Shown in pieces: positions 29,600 to 41,219 of a DNA stretch of 64,000 nt (positions are counted from its first letter, which is position 1; each line of letters starts with the position of its first letter). Below the pieces are notes generated by a model that ran no database searches, was not told the DNA's origin, and saw only the letters and a list, made by a program, of their open reading frames with translations. This DNA is from Rebecca billardiae RCC1528 (Eukaryota; Haptophyta). A program made the translations under genes and the position numbers. The DNA lies in the NCBI GenBank assembly GCA_965240325.2, contig OZ251247.1, positions 558,001 to 622,000 of the forward strand, read 5' to 3'.

Positions 29600-32500
29600 A
29601 TGGCTGCCGACGGCACTGACGCCACCGAGCCGAGGCTCGCAGCGACCGTGGACGACGAGCCGACTGCGGCAAATGCGTCGGCGCCGGCCGAGCGACTGCT
29701 TTCCGACTTGCCGGTCGAGGTGATCGAGCGCATCGCCGCGTCGCTGCCCACGCCGCGCGATCTCGCCGCCGCCAACGCCACCTCGCGCCTCTTCCGTGGC
29801 GCGCCCGGCGAGCGCTCGCCGGTCGAGCACGCGCTGCGCGAGCGCGCGCACGCGCGCGGGCACTGGAGTGCCCTGCCGGACACGCTCCCCGAATGCGCAT
29901 GCAACTGGACCGCCGAGCTGCTTGCTCGCGAAGCTGTATTCGAGCTCGCGCGCTCGCACGCGCACGCCGCTGCCGCGAGAATGCAAGCAAGGTTCAGCGC
30001 GTTTGTGGACGCGGACGGCGGGGTGCACACGTGCGGCGAGGAGGCGGCGCTTGCGGGCGTGAGTGGCACGCGCTCGCCCTTGGCGTTGGGCCTTCCGGGC
30101 ATGCGCGCGGTGCTCGTGCCGACGCGCGTGCCCTCGCTCTCGGCGGCGCGCGTGGTCGCGGTAGCTGCAGGCCGTGACTACATGCTGGCGCTGAGCGACG
30201 TCGGTGCCGTGTACGGCTGCGGCCGCAACGACGCCGGCCAGCTTGGGACGGGTGACGACGATGAGAGGCATGCATTCGTGCGCGTGCAGGCGCTCGCTGG
30301 CGAGGCCATTGTCTGCATCGCCGCGGGCGTAGGGCACAGCCTCGCGCTCACCCTTGCAGGAAGTGCGTTCAGCTGGGGAAACAACGGCTGGGGCCAGCTC
30401 GGCCACGGCGACACGGAGGACCGGTGGGAGCCGACGCGCATCGAGGCGCTGGACGGCGTGCGCGTTGGAGGTCTGGGCGCGGGGCAGGTGCACACGCTGC
30501 TGCTCTCGACCAGTGGGGCCGCCTACTCGTGCGGCAGTGGCTCTTCTGGCCGTCTCGGCCACGGCGACCAGCTGGTCCAGCACACGCCGACGCGCATTGA
30601 GGCGCTCGCTGGCGTGCGCGCCGTGCACGTGAGCGCGGGCGGTGCGCACAGCCTGGTGGTGGACGCGACGGGTGGGGTGCACTCATTCGGGCGTGGGCGC
30701 TCTGGGCAGCTCGGGCACGGCGACGATATCACCCAGCCGGTGCCCACGCCTATTGCTGCCCTTGCGGGTGTGCGCGCAGTGCGTGCGTACGCGGGCAACG
30801 ACAGCAGCGCGGTGCTGGGCGCGGACGGCAGCGTACACGCGTTCGGGGCCAACCGGTATCACCAGCTGGGGCTCGATGGCCAGCTGGGCCCCGGGGCAGC
30901 TTCGGTGACTGAGCCGGCCCTGGCACTGCTGCCAGGGCGGGGCGCAAGCTGCTCCTTCGGCCCCGGCCATGCGCTGTACGTCACAGCCGATGGCGCAGCG
31001 TACTCGTGCGGCAAGCAGTCGGCTGCGCTCGGCCTCGGCGTGAGCGCTGCGGACGGGGCTGGGCGCGTCCACTCGCTCACGCGCATCGAGCAGCTGCCGC
31101 CCGTGTATACACGGGACGTGGACGGGGATGACGCGTGCTCGGCGTTGGTGGCAGGGATGGCTGCCGACAGCACTGACGCCACCGAGCCGAGGCTCGCAGC
31201 GACCGTGGACGACGAGCAGACGGCGGCAAATGCGTCGGCGCCGGCCTTGCGACTGCTCTCCGACTTGCCGGCCGAGGTGATTGAGCGCATCGCCGCGTCG
31301 CTGCCCACGCGGCGCGATCTCGCCGCCGCCAACGCCACGGCGCGCCTCTTCCGCGGCGCGCCCGGCGAGCGCTCGCCGGTCGAGCACGCGCTGCGCGAGC
31401 GCGCGCGTGCTCGCGAGCACGGGCGTTCCCAGCCGGACACGCTCCCTGCAGGCGCCCTCAACTGGACCGCCGAGCTGCTTGCTGGCGAAGCTCTCATCGA
31501 GCTCGCGCGCTCGCACACGCACGCCGCTGCTACGAGCATGCTGCTGTGCTTCAGCGCGTTTGTGGGCGCGGACGGCGGGCTGCACACGTGCGGCGAGGAT
31601 GCAGACGCGGACGTGGGCGGGGTCGCTCCTCCGCCGGTGGTGGGCCACTTGGACGCACCGGCCGTCGTGGTGCCGACGCGTGTGCCCTCGCTTTCCGCGG
31701 TGCGCGTGGTTGCTGTGGCCGCTGGCTTTGCCCACCTGCTCGCACTGAGCGAGGCCGGCGCCATGTACGGCTGCGGCGAGAACGGCAGCGGCCAGCTCGG
31801 GCTGGGGGACACTGTCACTCGGTCGGGTTTCGAACAAGTCCGGGGGGTCGAGACGCAGCTCGTCGTATGCATTGCTGCTGGCAACTACCACAGCCTCGCC
31901 CTCACAGCAGACGGCTGCGCGTACAGCTGGGGCGGCAACAGCTGGGGCCAGCTCGGCCACGGTGACACTGAGGACAGGCTGGAGTCGACGCGCATCGAGG
32001 CGCTGGACGGCGTGCGAGTGGGCGGGGTGGCCGCGGGTGGTCGCCACACGCTTCTGCTCTCTGCGCATGGCGTCGTCTACTCGTGCGGCTGGGGCTCTTC
32101 GGGCCGTCTCGGCCACAGCGACCAGGAGGTTCAGCTCACGCCAAGGAGCATCGAGGCGCTCGCTGGCGTGCGCGCCGTGCACGTGAGCGCGGGCGGTGCG
32201 CACAGCCTGGTGGTGGACGCGGCTGGCGGGGTGCACTCGTTCGGGTATGGGTGCTCTGGGCAGCTCGGGCACGGCGACGGTATCACCCAGCGGGTGCCCA
32301 CGCCCATTGCTGCCCTTGCGGGCGTGCGCGCCGTGCGCGCGTACGCGGGCAACAACAGCAGCGCGGTGCTGGGCGCGGACGGCAGCGTGCACGCGTTCGG
32401 GGAGAACCGGTGTCACCAGCTGGGGCTCGATGGCCAGCTGGGCCCCGGGGCACCTTCTGTGGTTGAGCCGGCCCTGGTGCGGCTGCCAGGGCGGGGCTCA

Positions 32501-32695
32501 AGCTGCTCCTTCGGCCCCCGTCACGCGCTGTACGTCACATCCGATGGCGCAGCGCACGCATGCGGCGCGCGCTCGGCTGCGCTCGGCATCGGCGTGAGCG
32601 CTGTGGACAGGGTTTGGCGCCTCCACTTGCTAACGCGCATCGAGCAGCTGCCGCCCGTACATACACGGGTCGTGGACGGGGATGCCGCGTGCTGA
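29600..32695 (+). CDS. Double F-box/RCC1 fusion protein R10
   Basis: 1031 residues from ATG 29600 (MAADGTDATEPRLAAT). It holds two complete F-box plus propeller modules in one frame: F-box 1 (LLSDLPVEVIERIAASLPTPRD) and propeller to about 512, a linker (DVDGDDACSALVAG), then a second start-like MAADSTDATEPRL at residue 520 (base 31157), F-box 2 and second propeller to TGA 32693-32695. In R11 the same linker position is a stop (GATGCCACGTGCTGA). Loss of the stop and most of the spacer between two tandem genes explains the fusion. Module 2 loops (GENGSGQ, GGNSWGQ, GWGSSGR, GYGCSGQ) differ from module 1. Starts 53 bp after element A. Confidence 0.87.
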   Translation: MAADGTDATEPRLAATVDDEPTAANASAPAERLLSDLPVEVIERIAASLPTPRDLAAANATSRLFRGAPGERSPVEHALRERAHARGHWSALPDTLPECACNWTAELLAREAVFELARSHAHAAAARMQARFSAFVDADGGVHTCGEEAALAGVSGTRSPLALGLPGMRAVLVPTRVPSLSAARVVAVAAGRDYMLALSDVGAVYGCGRNDAGQLGTGDDDERHAFVRVQALAGEAIVCIAAGVGHSLALTLAGSAFSWGNNGWGQLGHGDTEDRWEPTRIEALDGVRVGGLGAGQVHTLLLSTSGAAYSCGSGSSGRLGHGDQLVQHTPTRIEALAGVRAVHVSAGGAHSLVVDATGGVHSFGRGRSGQLGHGDDITQPVPTPIAALAGVRAVRAYAGNDSSAVLGADGSVHAFGANRYHQLGLDGQLGPGAASVTEPALALLPGRGASCSFGPGHALYVTADGAAYSCGKQSAALGLGVSAADGAGRVHSLTRIEQLPPVYTRDVDGDDACSALVAGMAADSTDATEPRLAATVDDEQTAANASAPALRLLSDLPAEVIERIAASLPTRRDLAAANATARLFRGAPGERSPVEHALRERARAREHGRSQPDTLPAGALNWTAELLAGEALIELARSHTHAAATSMLLCFSAFVGADGGLHTCGEDADADVGGVAPPPVVGHLDAPAVVVPTRVPSLSAVRVVAVAAGFAHLLALSEAGAMYGCGENGSGQLGLGDTVTRSGFEQVRGVETQLVVCIAAGNYHSLALTADGCAYSWGGNSWGQLGHGDTEDRLESTRIEALDGVRVGGVAAGGRHTLLLSAHGVVYSCGWGSSGRLGHSDQEVQLTPRSIEALAGVRAVHVSAGGAHSLVVDAAGGVHSFGYGCSGQLGHGDGITQRVPTPIAALAGVRAVRAYAGNNSSAVLGADGSVHAFGENRCHQLGLDGQLGPGAPSVVEPALVRLPGRGSSCSFGPRHALYVTSDGAAHACGARSAALGIGVSAVDRVWRLHLLTRIEQLPPVHTRVVDGDAAC

Positions 32696-32804
32696 TCCCT
32701 GCTGCTGCCCAGCAGCCGCAGTGTGACTCGTCCACTGGGCATCGCGCCTCGAGCAGACGACCGCAATCAGTTGTTCGGTCGTCGGGAACACATGCAATTC
32801 ATTT

Positions 32805-33267
32805 TGGGGCGATGGCCGACGCGACGGGAGTGGTGGGTTTGGCAGTCCGCGGCGGTTATCGCGTTATGACTGCCGCGTCGCTGCTCCGCCGCCGCCCGTG
32901 CCCCTCCCCGCTAGGTGGGCGTATACCCGGCCGGACGCGGGCTCGGCGCTCGCAGCGGCATCGCCGGAGTGACCGGACGGTGACGAGATGTGAGTCGGAA
33001 GCAGCTCGCCTTTGCGGCGCGGGTACCAAGCGGAAAGTGAGCGTACCTGCAGGCGGGCCGACCCTCGGCGTGACAGGCGCACCTCCGGGGCCGGTCAGGG
33101 CAGCCCACGTCGTGCAGCCGACCGCTTCCGCCGCGACTGCCCCCCGGCGCACCCTGCCCCGGCCGACGCCTGAGCACAGCGGCCCCGCCCGGGCCCGGGG
33201 CCCCCGGGCGGCAGGCCGCGGCGGCGCCGGCACACTCACGGACAGCCAGCGGCGCTCCTCCGCCTCC
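32805..33267 (+). repeat. A1 repeat of element B
   Basis: 463 bp, carrying the element-B bases CCGGACGG, CCTCCGGG and ATACCCGG. Confidence 0.9.
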
Positions 33268-34119
33268 TTCGTTCTTCGTTCCTCGGTGTCCCCTCGGTGT
33301 GGCGCGCGCTCCGCGCATTCTCCGCGCATTCTGCCTCGCTCGTGCGCCAGCGCGCTTGTATCCTGGGGATGACGCGTGCATCCGTGCTGCTTCGGCGTCC
33401 TCCTGCACCGTCCGGCGGCCGAGCGCACAGCGGGGCGACGCGGGAGGTGCCGGTGCAGGGGCGTCCGTCGCGGTCACTCAGCGCTCATCGCCGTCTGCTT
33501 CGCTCGAGCGAGAGCGCCCTCAGCGCATTCATCCCGCCCGGCCTCATGCAATTGCACCAGTGCTGCTTCGGGGTCCCCTGCGGCTTCCGGCGCTGGGCGC
33601 ACAGCGGAGCGGAGCGCGAGGGAGCGGTGCGCTGCCGCCCGTCGTGCGCGCTCCTAGCTCACCACCCTCTGCTTCGCTCGAACGAGCCGCGCGCTCCGCG
33701 CCTTCTGCTTCGCTCGAGCTCGAGCGCGCTTGTATCCTGGGGATGATGACGAGTGCATCAGTGCTACTCCTCCTGCAGCGTCCGGCGGCTGAGCGCGCAG
33801 CGGGGCGCCGCGGGAGGTGCCGGTGCGCGGGCGTCCGTCGCGGTCACTCAGCGCTCATCGCCGTCTGCTTCGCTCGCGCGAGAGCGCACTCATCATCACC
33901 TTCCGCCACCTCGCTCGAGCTGTGGATGGAGCGCGCTTCGGCGGGGCGGGCAGTGGCCACATCCATGCTGCTACTTCTACGTCCTTCGGCAGCGCGCGAA
34001 GGCGGGGCGCATATCGATACGGACCAAGCCGCTCGCACGCGGCATGCTCGTGTCACGCACGCCGCCGCCGCTCGCCGCCGCTCGCCTGAGCCCGCACTCG
34101 CGCGGCTGCGTGTCAGCCT

Positions 34120-34610
34120 GCGCCCAACTTCTCCGAGCGTCACATGCGCGTAACTTTGCTCCTTACATGCGCGTGTCTTTGCGCCTCACTGCGCCTAACC
34201 TCTCCGCGCATCACATGCGCCTAACTTTGCGCCTTACATGCGCGTAACTTCGCGCGTCACTTGCGCCTAACGGTCACTTGCGCCTAACTTCTCTGCGCCT
34301 CACTGCGCCTAACTTCTCCGCGCGTCACATGCGCCTAACTTTGCGCCTTACATGTGCGTAATAACTTCGCGCGTCACTTGCGCCTAACTGTCACTTGCGC
34401 CTAACTTCTCTGCGCCTCACTGCGCCTAACTTCTCCGCGCGTCACAATCATGAGCCTAACTTTGCGCCTCACATGCGCGTATCTTTGCGGGTCACTTGCA
34501 CCTATGATAACTTCTCTGCGCCTCACTGCGCTTAACTTCTTCGCGCGTCACATGTGCCTGCCTGACGTTGCGCCTCACATGCGCGTAACTTCTCGTCCGC
34601 GCGCGTCACC
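34120..34610 (+). repeat. Satellite inside element B
   Basis: Repeats of TCCGCGCGTCACATGCGCC and TAACTTTGCGCC TCAC units, a diverged form of the satellite in elements A and C. Confidence 0.8.
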
Positions 34611-36317
34611 CTCTGCTTCGCTCGAGCGTGAACGCGCGCATCGTCAATCACCTCATGCCTATCGCTCGAGCAGCGGCCTTCAGTTCCGTTCCCGTGCGCG
34701 GTACGAGCGTTCCACTTCCATCTACTCACGCTGCGCATTCCTCTCCTTCATCCCAGTCAATCATCCGCACGCGTCACCTTCTGCCTCGCTCGAGCGTGAA
34801 CGCGCTCATCGTCAATCACACTCTGCCTATCGCGCGAGCAGCGGCCTTCATTTCCGTTCCCGCACGCGGTCCGAGCATTCCACTTCCGTCTCACGCCGCG
34901 CATTCCTCTCCTTCATTCCAGTTCCGTTCCGATCTACACGACGCGCGTGCGTCCATTTCCTCACGCCGCGCGTGTCTGTTCCGTCTCCACAGCCAATCCT
35001 ATCCTGCACTCCTGGCCAGTCATCCACGCACGTCACCTTCTGCTTCGCTCGATCGTGGACGCGCTCATCGTCAATCACCTTCTGCCTCTCGCTCGAGCAG
35101 CTGCCTTCAGTTCCGTTCCTACGCGCGGTCCGGAGCGTTCCACTTCAGTGTCACACCGCGCGTTCCTCTGACTCTCCTTCAATCCGGCTCCGTTCCGATC
35201 TACGTGCATTCCCTGCCTCACGCTGCACGTTCCTGGTCCTTCCCATCTCGCACCGCGCGTTCCTTTCCTTCATCCCAGCTCCGCCTTTCTCGCTCGTCGC
35301 CTTCTGTGTCGCTCGAGCGGGGACGCGCTCATCATCGGCAATGACTTTCTGCCTGTCGCTCAAGCAGCTACTTTCCGTTCCGTTTCGTTCCTACTACACG
35401 TGTTCCATCCCTCGCGCCGGGCGCACCTGATCCTTCCCGTCACGCACCGCGCGTTCCTTTCCCTCATGCCTGTTCCATCTTCCTCACTCATCACCTTCTG
35501 CTTCGCTCGAGCGTGATGGCGCTCATCGTCCATCTTCGAGGCGCTGGGCGTGATCGTCACGCGCGCGCACGGTCATGCGCGCGCACCGATCATTATGTGC
35601 CGATCATCAGTTCATCATGCGCGCGCTCCGATCATCATGCGTGCGTGCCGATCATCATGCGCGTGTGCCGATCATCATTCGTGCGCGCCGTCATGCGCGC
35701 GCACCGATCATCATGCGCCGATCATCACGCGCGCGCGACCATCATGCGTGCGCCGCGCGACCATCACCATTCGCGCGCCGTGCGCGTCGTCTCGCACACA
35801 CTTTTCGGCGCGCTTTCATGGGCGCACGTGGTGTTTGCGGCCGGGGCGTGATTGACGACGTTATCGGCGAACCGGCGTCGATACCTGAGCCTCTTGGCGG
35901 CTCGGGCGTGTGCCGCGGCAGCTCGGGCGTATGCGCTCTTGCCGGCCGGCGGCCTTGGCGGCGGTGCGCGCGTGCTGCTGGGCGATTTCGGGCGAGTGGA
36001 CGGCGCATGGCCTGCTGGTCACCTGCAGCGCCTCGCCTGGCCGGTGCCGGCGCGCGACGACGGGCAGGTTACCCCACTGCTCGGAAGGTCGCTGCCGGGC
36101 TCTCGGCGACCTCTGGGAAGGGCTGAGCGCTCGGGAGGGGGCGTCACGCCACCCGCCGCGCAGCGGCCAAACCCGCCGCGCAGCGGCCAAGCGCCGGCGG
36201 CGTGCTGTGGAGTGGTGGGCAGGGCGCTGCGCCTCTGGGGGTCGGGGCCGGGCCTGGCCTCGGCCGCGCCGGCCGACGCCGGCCATGCCGGCGTGGCGCC
36301 TGGCGCTGCGCCTCTTT

Positions 36318-36437
36318 GGGCGGGCGCTGCCTCGCCGCCCTGCCCCCCCCCCGTGGCGACTGGCGGCCCCAGGCAACCCCTGCATCCGCCTATCGTAAAC
36401 ACCGGATCGCCAGAAGGAGCACGACGCGCGCGCGGTT
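36318..36437 (+). repeat. B1 repeat of element B
   Basis: About 120 bp. It shares AAGGAGCACGACG with B2 of the same element, where elements A and C have AAGGAGCGCGACG. Confidence 0.88.
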
Positions 36438-36438
36438 A

Positions 36439-36900
36439 TGGGGCGATGGCCGACGCGACGGGAGTGGTGGGTTTGGCAGTCCGCGGCGGTTATCGCGTTA
36501 TGACTGCCGCGTCGCTGCTCCGCCGCCGCCCGTGCCCCTCCCCGCTAGGGGGCGTATACCCGGCCGGACGCGGGCTCGGCGCTCGCAGCGGCATCGCCGG
36601 AGTGACCGGACGGTGACGAGATGTGAGTCGGAAGCAGCTCGCCTTTGCGGCGCGGGTACCAAGCGGAAAGTGAGCGTACCTGCAGGCGGGCCGACCCTCG
36701 GCGTGACAGGCGCACCTCCGGGGCCGGTCAGGGCAGCCCACGTCGTGCAGCCGACCGCTTCCGCCGCGACTGCCCCCCGGCGCACCCTGCCCCGGCCGAC
36801 GCCTGAGCACAGCGGCCCCGCCCGGGCCCGGGGCCCCCGGGCGGCAGGCCGCGGCGGCGCCGGCACACTCACGGACAGCCAGCGGCGCTCCTCCGCCTCC
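36439..36900 (+). repeat. A2 repeat of element B
   Basis: 462 bp, with the same diagnostic bases as A1 of element B and one deleted base. Confidence 0.9.
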
Positions 36901-36983
36901 CGCCCGCCCTCCCTGGCGTGGGATCGCCGCGCTGGGGTGGGTGCGGCTTGAGTCAGCGTCCACGGGGGGGGCGATGTGCTGCC

Positions 36984-37103
36984 GGGCGGGCGCTGCCTCG
37001 CCGCCCTGCCCCCCCCCCGTGGCGACTGGCGGCCCCAGGCAACCCCTGCATCCGCCTATCGTAAACACCGGATCGCCAGAAGGAGCACGACGCGCGCGCG
37101 GTT
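36984..37103 (+). repeat. B2 repeat of element B (3' terminus)
   Basis: About 120 bp, ending GCGCGCGCGGTTA at the junction with the R11 promoter. Confidence 0.88.
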
Positions 37104-37196
37104 ATAGCGGAATGCATGCTGATGCATGATGCAGCAGTCTGAACTCTGAAGCGATGCAGCGGTCTCCCCGGGCCGGGGCGGTCGATCGCTCTGGGG

Positions 37197-38750
37197 ATGG
37201 CTGCCGACGGCGCTGACGCCACCGAGCCGAGGCTCACAGCGACCGTGGACGACGAGCCGACGGCGGCAAATGCGTCGGCGCCGGCCGTGCGGGTGCTCTC
37301 CGACTTGCCGGCCGAGGTGATTGAGCGCATCGCCGCGTCGCTGCCCACGCGGCGTGATCTCGCCGCCGCCAACGCCGTCTCGCGCCTCTTCCGCGGCGCG
37401 CCCGGCGAGCGCTCGCCGGTCGAGCACGCGCTGCGCGAGCGCGTGCTTGCGCGCGGGCACGGGCGTTCCCTGCCGGACACGCTCCCCGCAGGCGCCCTCA
37501 CGTGGACCGCCGAGCTTCTTGCTCGCGAAGCTCTCATCGAGCTCGCGCGCTCGCACACGCACGCCGCTGCTGCGAGCATGTTGCTGTGCTTCAGCGCGTT
37601 TGTGGACGCGGAGCGCGGGCTGCACACGTGCGGCGAGGCGGCAGAGGTAAGCATCGGCGGTGGTGTTATGGATGGCCCGTGCGCACCTACGGCACTCGGC
37701 CACCCAGGCGCGTTGGAAGTGCGCGTGCCGACGCGCGTGGCCTCGCTCTCCGCGGTGCGCGTGGTCGCTGTGGCGGCTGGCAGCTTCCACCTGCTCGCGC
37801 TGAGCGACGCCGGCGCCGTGTACGGCTGCGGCGAGAACTTCTCAGGCCAGCTCGGGCTGGGTGACGCCGAGGAGAGGCGTGCATTCGTTCACGTGCAGGC
37901 GCTCGTGGGCGAGGCCATCGTCTGCATTGCCGCGGGCTCTGCCCACAGCCTCGCGCTCACCGCCGCTGGCTGTGCGTACAGCTGGGGCAACAACCAGCTC
38001 GGCCAGCTCGGCCACGGCGACACGGAGGACCGGTGCGAGCCGACGCGCATCGAGGCGCTGGACGGCGTGCGCGTGGGGGGCGTGGCAGCCGGGCGTATGC
38101 ACTCGCTGCTGCTCTCGACCAGTGGGGCCGTCTACTCGTGCGGCAGTGGCTCCTCTGGCAAGCTCGGCCACGGCGACCGGCAGGATCAGCACACCCCGAG
38201 GCGCATCGAGGCGCTGGCCGGCGTGCGCGCAGTGCACGTGAGCGCGGGCAGTGATCACAGCCTGGTGGTGGACGTGGCGGGCGGGATGCACTCATTCGGG
38301 CATGGGCGCTCTGGGCAGCTCGGGCACGGCAATGAGATCGCCCAGCGGGTGCCCACGCCTATTGCAGCGCTGGAGGGCGTGCGCGCAGTGCGTGCGTACG
38401 CGGGCAACGACAGCAGCGCGGTGCTGGGCGCGGACGGCAGCGTGCACGCGTTCGGGGACAACCGGTATCACCAGCTGGGGCTCGATGGCCAGCTGGGCCC
38501 CGGGGCATCTTCTGTGGTTGAGCCGGCCCTGGTGCGGCTGCCAGGGCGGGGCTCAAGCTGCTCCTTCGGCCCCCTTCACGCGCTGTACGCCACAGCCGAT
38601 GGCGCAGCGTACGCGTGTGGCTTGCAGTCGGCTGCGCTCGGCCTCGGCGTGAGCGCTGCGGATGCGGCCGGGCGCCTCCACTCGCTCACGCGCATCGAGC
38701 AGCTGCCTCCCGTGTATTCACGGGACGTGGACGCGGATGCCACGTGCTGA
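37197..38750 (+). CDS. F-box/RCC1-family protein R11
   Basis: 517 residues from ATG 37197 (MAADGADATEPRLTAT). F-box VLSDLPAEVIERIAASLPTRRD at about 30-65. Blades: VAAGSFHLLALS, AAGSAHSLALT, VAAGRMHSLLLS, SAGSDHSLVVD, YAGNDSSAVLG and a last blade with GPLHALYAT. Loops: GENFSGQ, GNNQLGQ, GSGSSGK, GHGRSGQ, GDNRYHQ. The sixth blade carries the long GLDGQLGPGASSVVEPALV insert shared with R10. Stop TGA 38748-38750. It lies between elements B and C, inside the inverted repeat formed by A and C. Confidence 0.88.
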   Translation: MAADGADATEPRLTATVDDEPTAANASAPAVRVLSDLPAEVIERIAASLPTRRDLAAANAVSRLFRGAPGERSPVEHALRERVLARGHGRSLPDTLPAGALTWTAELLAREALIELARSHTHAAAASMLLCFSAFVDAERGLHTCGEAAEVSIGGGVMDGPCAPTALGHPGALEVRVPTRVASLSAVRVVAVAAGSFHLLALSDAGAVYGCGENFSGQLGLGDAEERRAFVHVQALVGEAIVCIAAGSAHSLALTAAGCAYSWGNNQLGQLGHGDTEDRCEPTRIEALDGVRVGGVAAGRMHSLLLSTSGAVYSCGSGSSGKLGHGDRQDQHTPRRIEALAGVRAVHVSAGSDHSLVVDVAGGMHSFGHGRSGQLGHGNEIAQRVPTPIAALEGVRAVRAYAGNDSSAVLGADGSVHAFGDNRYHQLGLDGQLGPGASSVVEPALVRLPGRGSSCSFGPLHALYATADGAAYACGLQSAALGLGVSAADAAGRLHSLTRIEQLPPVYSRDVDADATC

Positions 38751-38874
38751 TCCCTGCTGCTGCTCAGCAGCCGCCGCCGTGTGACTCGTCCACTGGTCAC
38801 TGCGCCTCGACTTCGAGCAGACGACCGCCATCAGTCACTAGTCAGCGCCTCATGACCGCGCTGCTCGGGCTTAT

Positions 38875-38993
38875 AACCGCGCGCGCGTCGCGCTCCTTCT
38901 GGCGATCCGGTGTTTACGATAGGCGGATGCAGGGGTTGCCTGGGGCCGCCAGTCGCCACGGGGGGGGGCAGGGCGGCGAGGCAGCGCCCGCCC
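38875..38993 (-). repeat. B2 repeat of element C
   Basis: 119 bp, reverse complement of the B repeats of element A. Confidence 0.9.
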
Positions 38994-39076
38994 GGCAGCA
39001 CATCGCCCCCCCCGTGGACGCTGACTCAAGCCGCACCCACCCCAGCGCGGCGATCCCACGCCAGGGAGGGCGGGCG

Positions 39077-39539
39077 GGAGGCGGAGGAGCGCCGCTGGCT
39101 GTCCGTGAGTGTGCCGGCGCCGCCGCGGCCTGCCGCCCGGGGGCCCCGGGCCCGGGCGGGGCCGCTGTGCTCAGGCGTCGGCCGGGGCAGGGTGCGCCGG
39201 GGGGCAGTCGCGGCGGAAGCGGTCGGCTGCACGACGTGGGCTGCCCTGACCGGCCCCGAAGGTGCGCCTGTCACGCCGAGGGTCGGCCCTCCTGCAGGTA
39301 CGCTCACTTTCCGCTTGGTACCCGCGCCGCAAAGGCGAGCTGCTTCCGACTCACATCTCGTCACCGTGCGGTCACTCCGGCGATGCCGCTGCGAGCGCCG
39401 AGCCCGCGTCCGGCCAGGTATACGCCCACCTAGCGGGGAGGGGCACGGGCGGCGGCGGAGCAGCGACGCGGCAGTCATAACGCGATAACCGCCGCGGACT
39501 GCCAAACCCACCACTCCCGTCGCGTCGGCCATCGCCCCA
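39077..39539 (-). repeat. A2 repeat of element C
   Basis: 463 bp, with the private GCAGGAGGGCC variant. Confidence 0.9.
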
Positions 39540-39540
39540 T

Positions 39541-39659
39541 AACCGCGCGCGCGTCGCGCTCCTTCTGGCGATCCGGTGTTTACGATAGGCGGATGCAGGG
39601 GTTGCCTGGGGCCGCCAGTCGCCACGGGGGGGGGCAGGGCGGCGAGGCAGCGCCCGCCC
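39541..39659 (-). repeat. B1 repeat of element C
   Basis: 119 bp, one base from A2, as in A and B. Confidence 0.9.
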
Positions 39660-41219
39660 AAAGAGGCGCAGCGCCAGGCGCCACGCCGGCGTGGCCGGCG
39701 TCGGCCGGCGCGGCCGAGGCCAGGCCCGGCCCCGACCCCCAGAGGCGCAGCGCCCTGCCCACCACCACGCCGCACGCCGCCGGTGTGAGGCCGCGGAGCG
39801 GCGGACTGGGTGCCCCCCCCCCCTCCCCCCCAGCGCTCAGCCCCTGCCAGAGGTCGCCGAGAGCCCGCAGCGACCGGCGGACCACAGGACCACTGGCGTA
39901 ACCCGCCCGTCGTCGCGCGCCGGCACAGGCCAGGCGAAGCGCTGCAGGTGACCCGCAGGCCACGCCGTCCACTTGCCCGACGAAACCGCCCAGCAGCACG
40001 CGCGCACCGCCGCCGCCGCCGCCGGCCGGCGAGAGCGCATGCGCCCGAGCCGTCGCGGAACACACCCGAGCCGACATGAGGCGCAGGTATCGACGTCGGC
40101 TTGCCGACAACGTCGTCAACCACGCGCCTGCAGACCGCACGAGCGCCCGTGAAAGCGCGCCGAAAAGGGGCGTGCGAGGTGACGCGCACGGTGCGCGAAT
40201 GGTGATGGCCGTGCGGCGCACGAATGACGATCGGTGCGCGCGCACGATGAGCGGTGCACGCGCGGGCGGATCGGAGCGCGCGCATGATAAACGGCGCATG
40301 ATACTCGGCGCGCGCGCATGACGGCGCGCGCGCATGATGATCGGCGCTGGTCGGTGCGCGCGCATGATGATCGTCACGCGATGATCGGCGCGCGCGCATG
40401 ACCATGCGCGCGCGTGACGAATTCGCCGCAACGGCTCGCGCGAGAGGCACAAGGCGATTGACGATGAACGCGACCACGTTCGAGCGCTCGAGCGAAGCAG
40501 GAGGTGATGAGTGAGGAAGATGGCACAGGAATGGGAGAGGAACGCGTGGCGCGTGGCGGGAAGGGCCAGGCACGCTCGGCGTGAGGAAAGGAACGCGCGT
40601 AGAAACGGAACGGAACGGAAAGCAGCGGTTCGAGCGATAGACAGGAGGTGATTGACGACGATGAGCGCGTGCGCGCTCGAGCGACGCAGAAGGTGACGAG
40701 CGAGGAAGACCAAGGCCAGGTGAAAGCGCCGCAGGTGGCCAGCGGGCCACGTCGCTTTTCGCGCCCGAAAACGCCCAGCAGCGCGCGCGCCCCGCTGCAG
40801 TGGCAGCCGACCGGCGAGAGCTGCATCCGCCAGAGCCGCCACGCGGCGCAGGTATCAACGCCGGCCCGCCGACAACGTCGTCCCCGACACCCCGGCCACA
40901 GACACCCCGTACACCCATGTAAGCGCGCCGAAAGGTGCGCGCGAGGATGGCGCACTCGGCACCCGAATGATGATGATGGTTGCGCGGAGCACGAATGATG
41001 ATCGGCGCGCGCGGGTATCAACGCCAGCCCGCCGACGACGTCGTCCCCCACGCCCCGGCCACAGACACCACGTACGCCCATGTAAGCGCGCCGAAAGGTG
41101 TGTGCGATGATGGCACGCTCGGCACCCGGATGATGATGCGATGGTTACGCTGAGCACGAAGTGATGATCGGCGCGCGCACATGATGATGATCGGCGCGCG
41201 CGCATGAGAAGACAGGTGC

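Larger units (their letters stand above)
32805..37103 (+). mobile_element. Split-direct-repeat retroelement B
   Basis: A1 32805-33267, internal 33268-36317, B1 36318-36437, A2 36439-36900, spacer 36901-36983, B2 36984-37103. A2 lacks one base of A1 (CTAGGGGGC against CTAGGTGGGC). The insertion again follows TT and ends GGTTA; no target duplication. The internal part shares motifs with A and C (CTTCGCTCGAGCG, GATCATCATGCGCGC) but is otherwise diverged and noncoding. It lies 109 bp after R10 and 93 bp before the R11 start. Confidence 0.75.
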
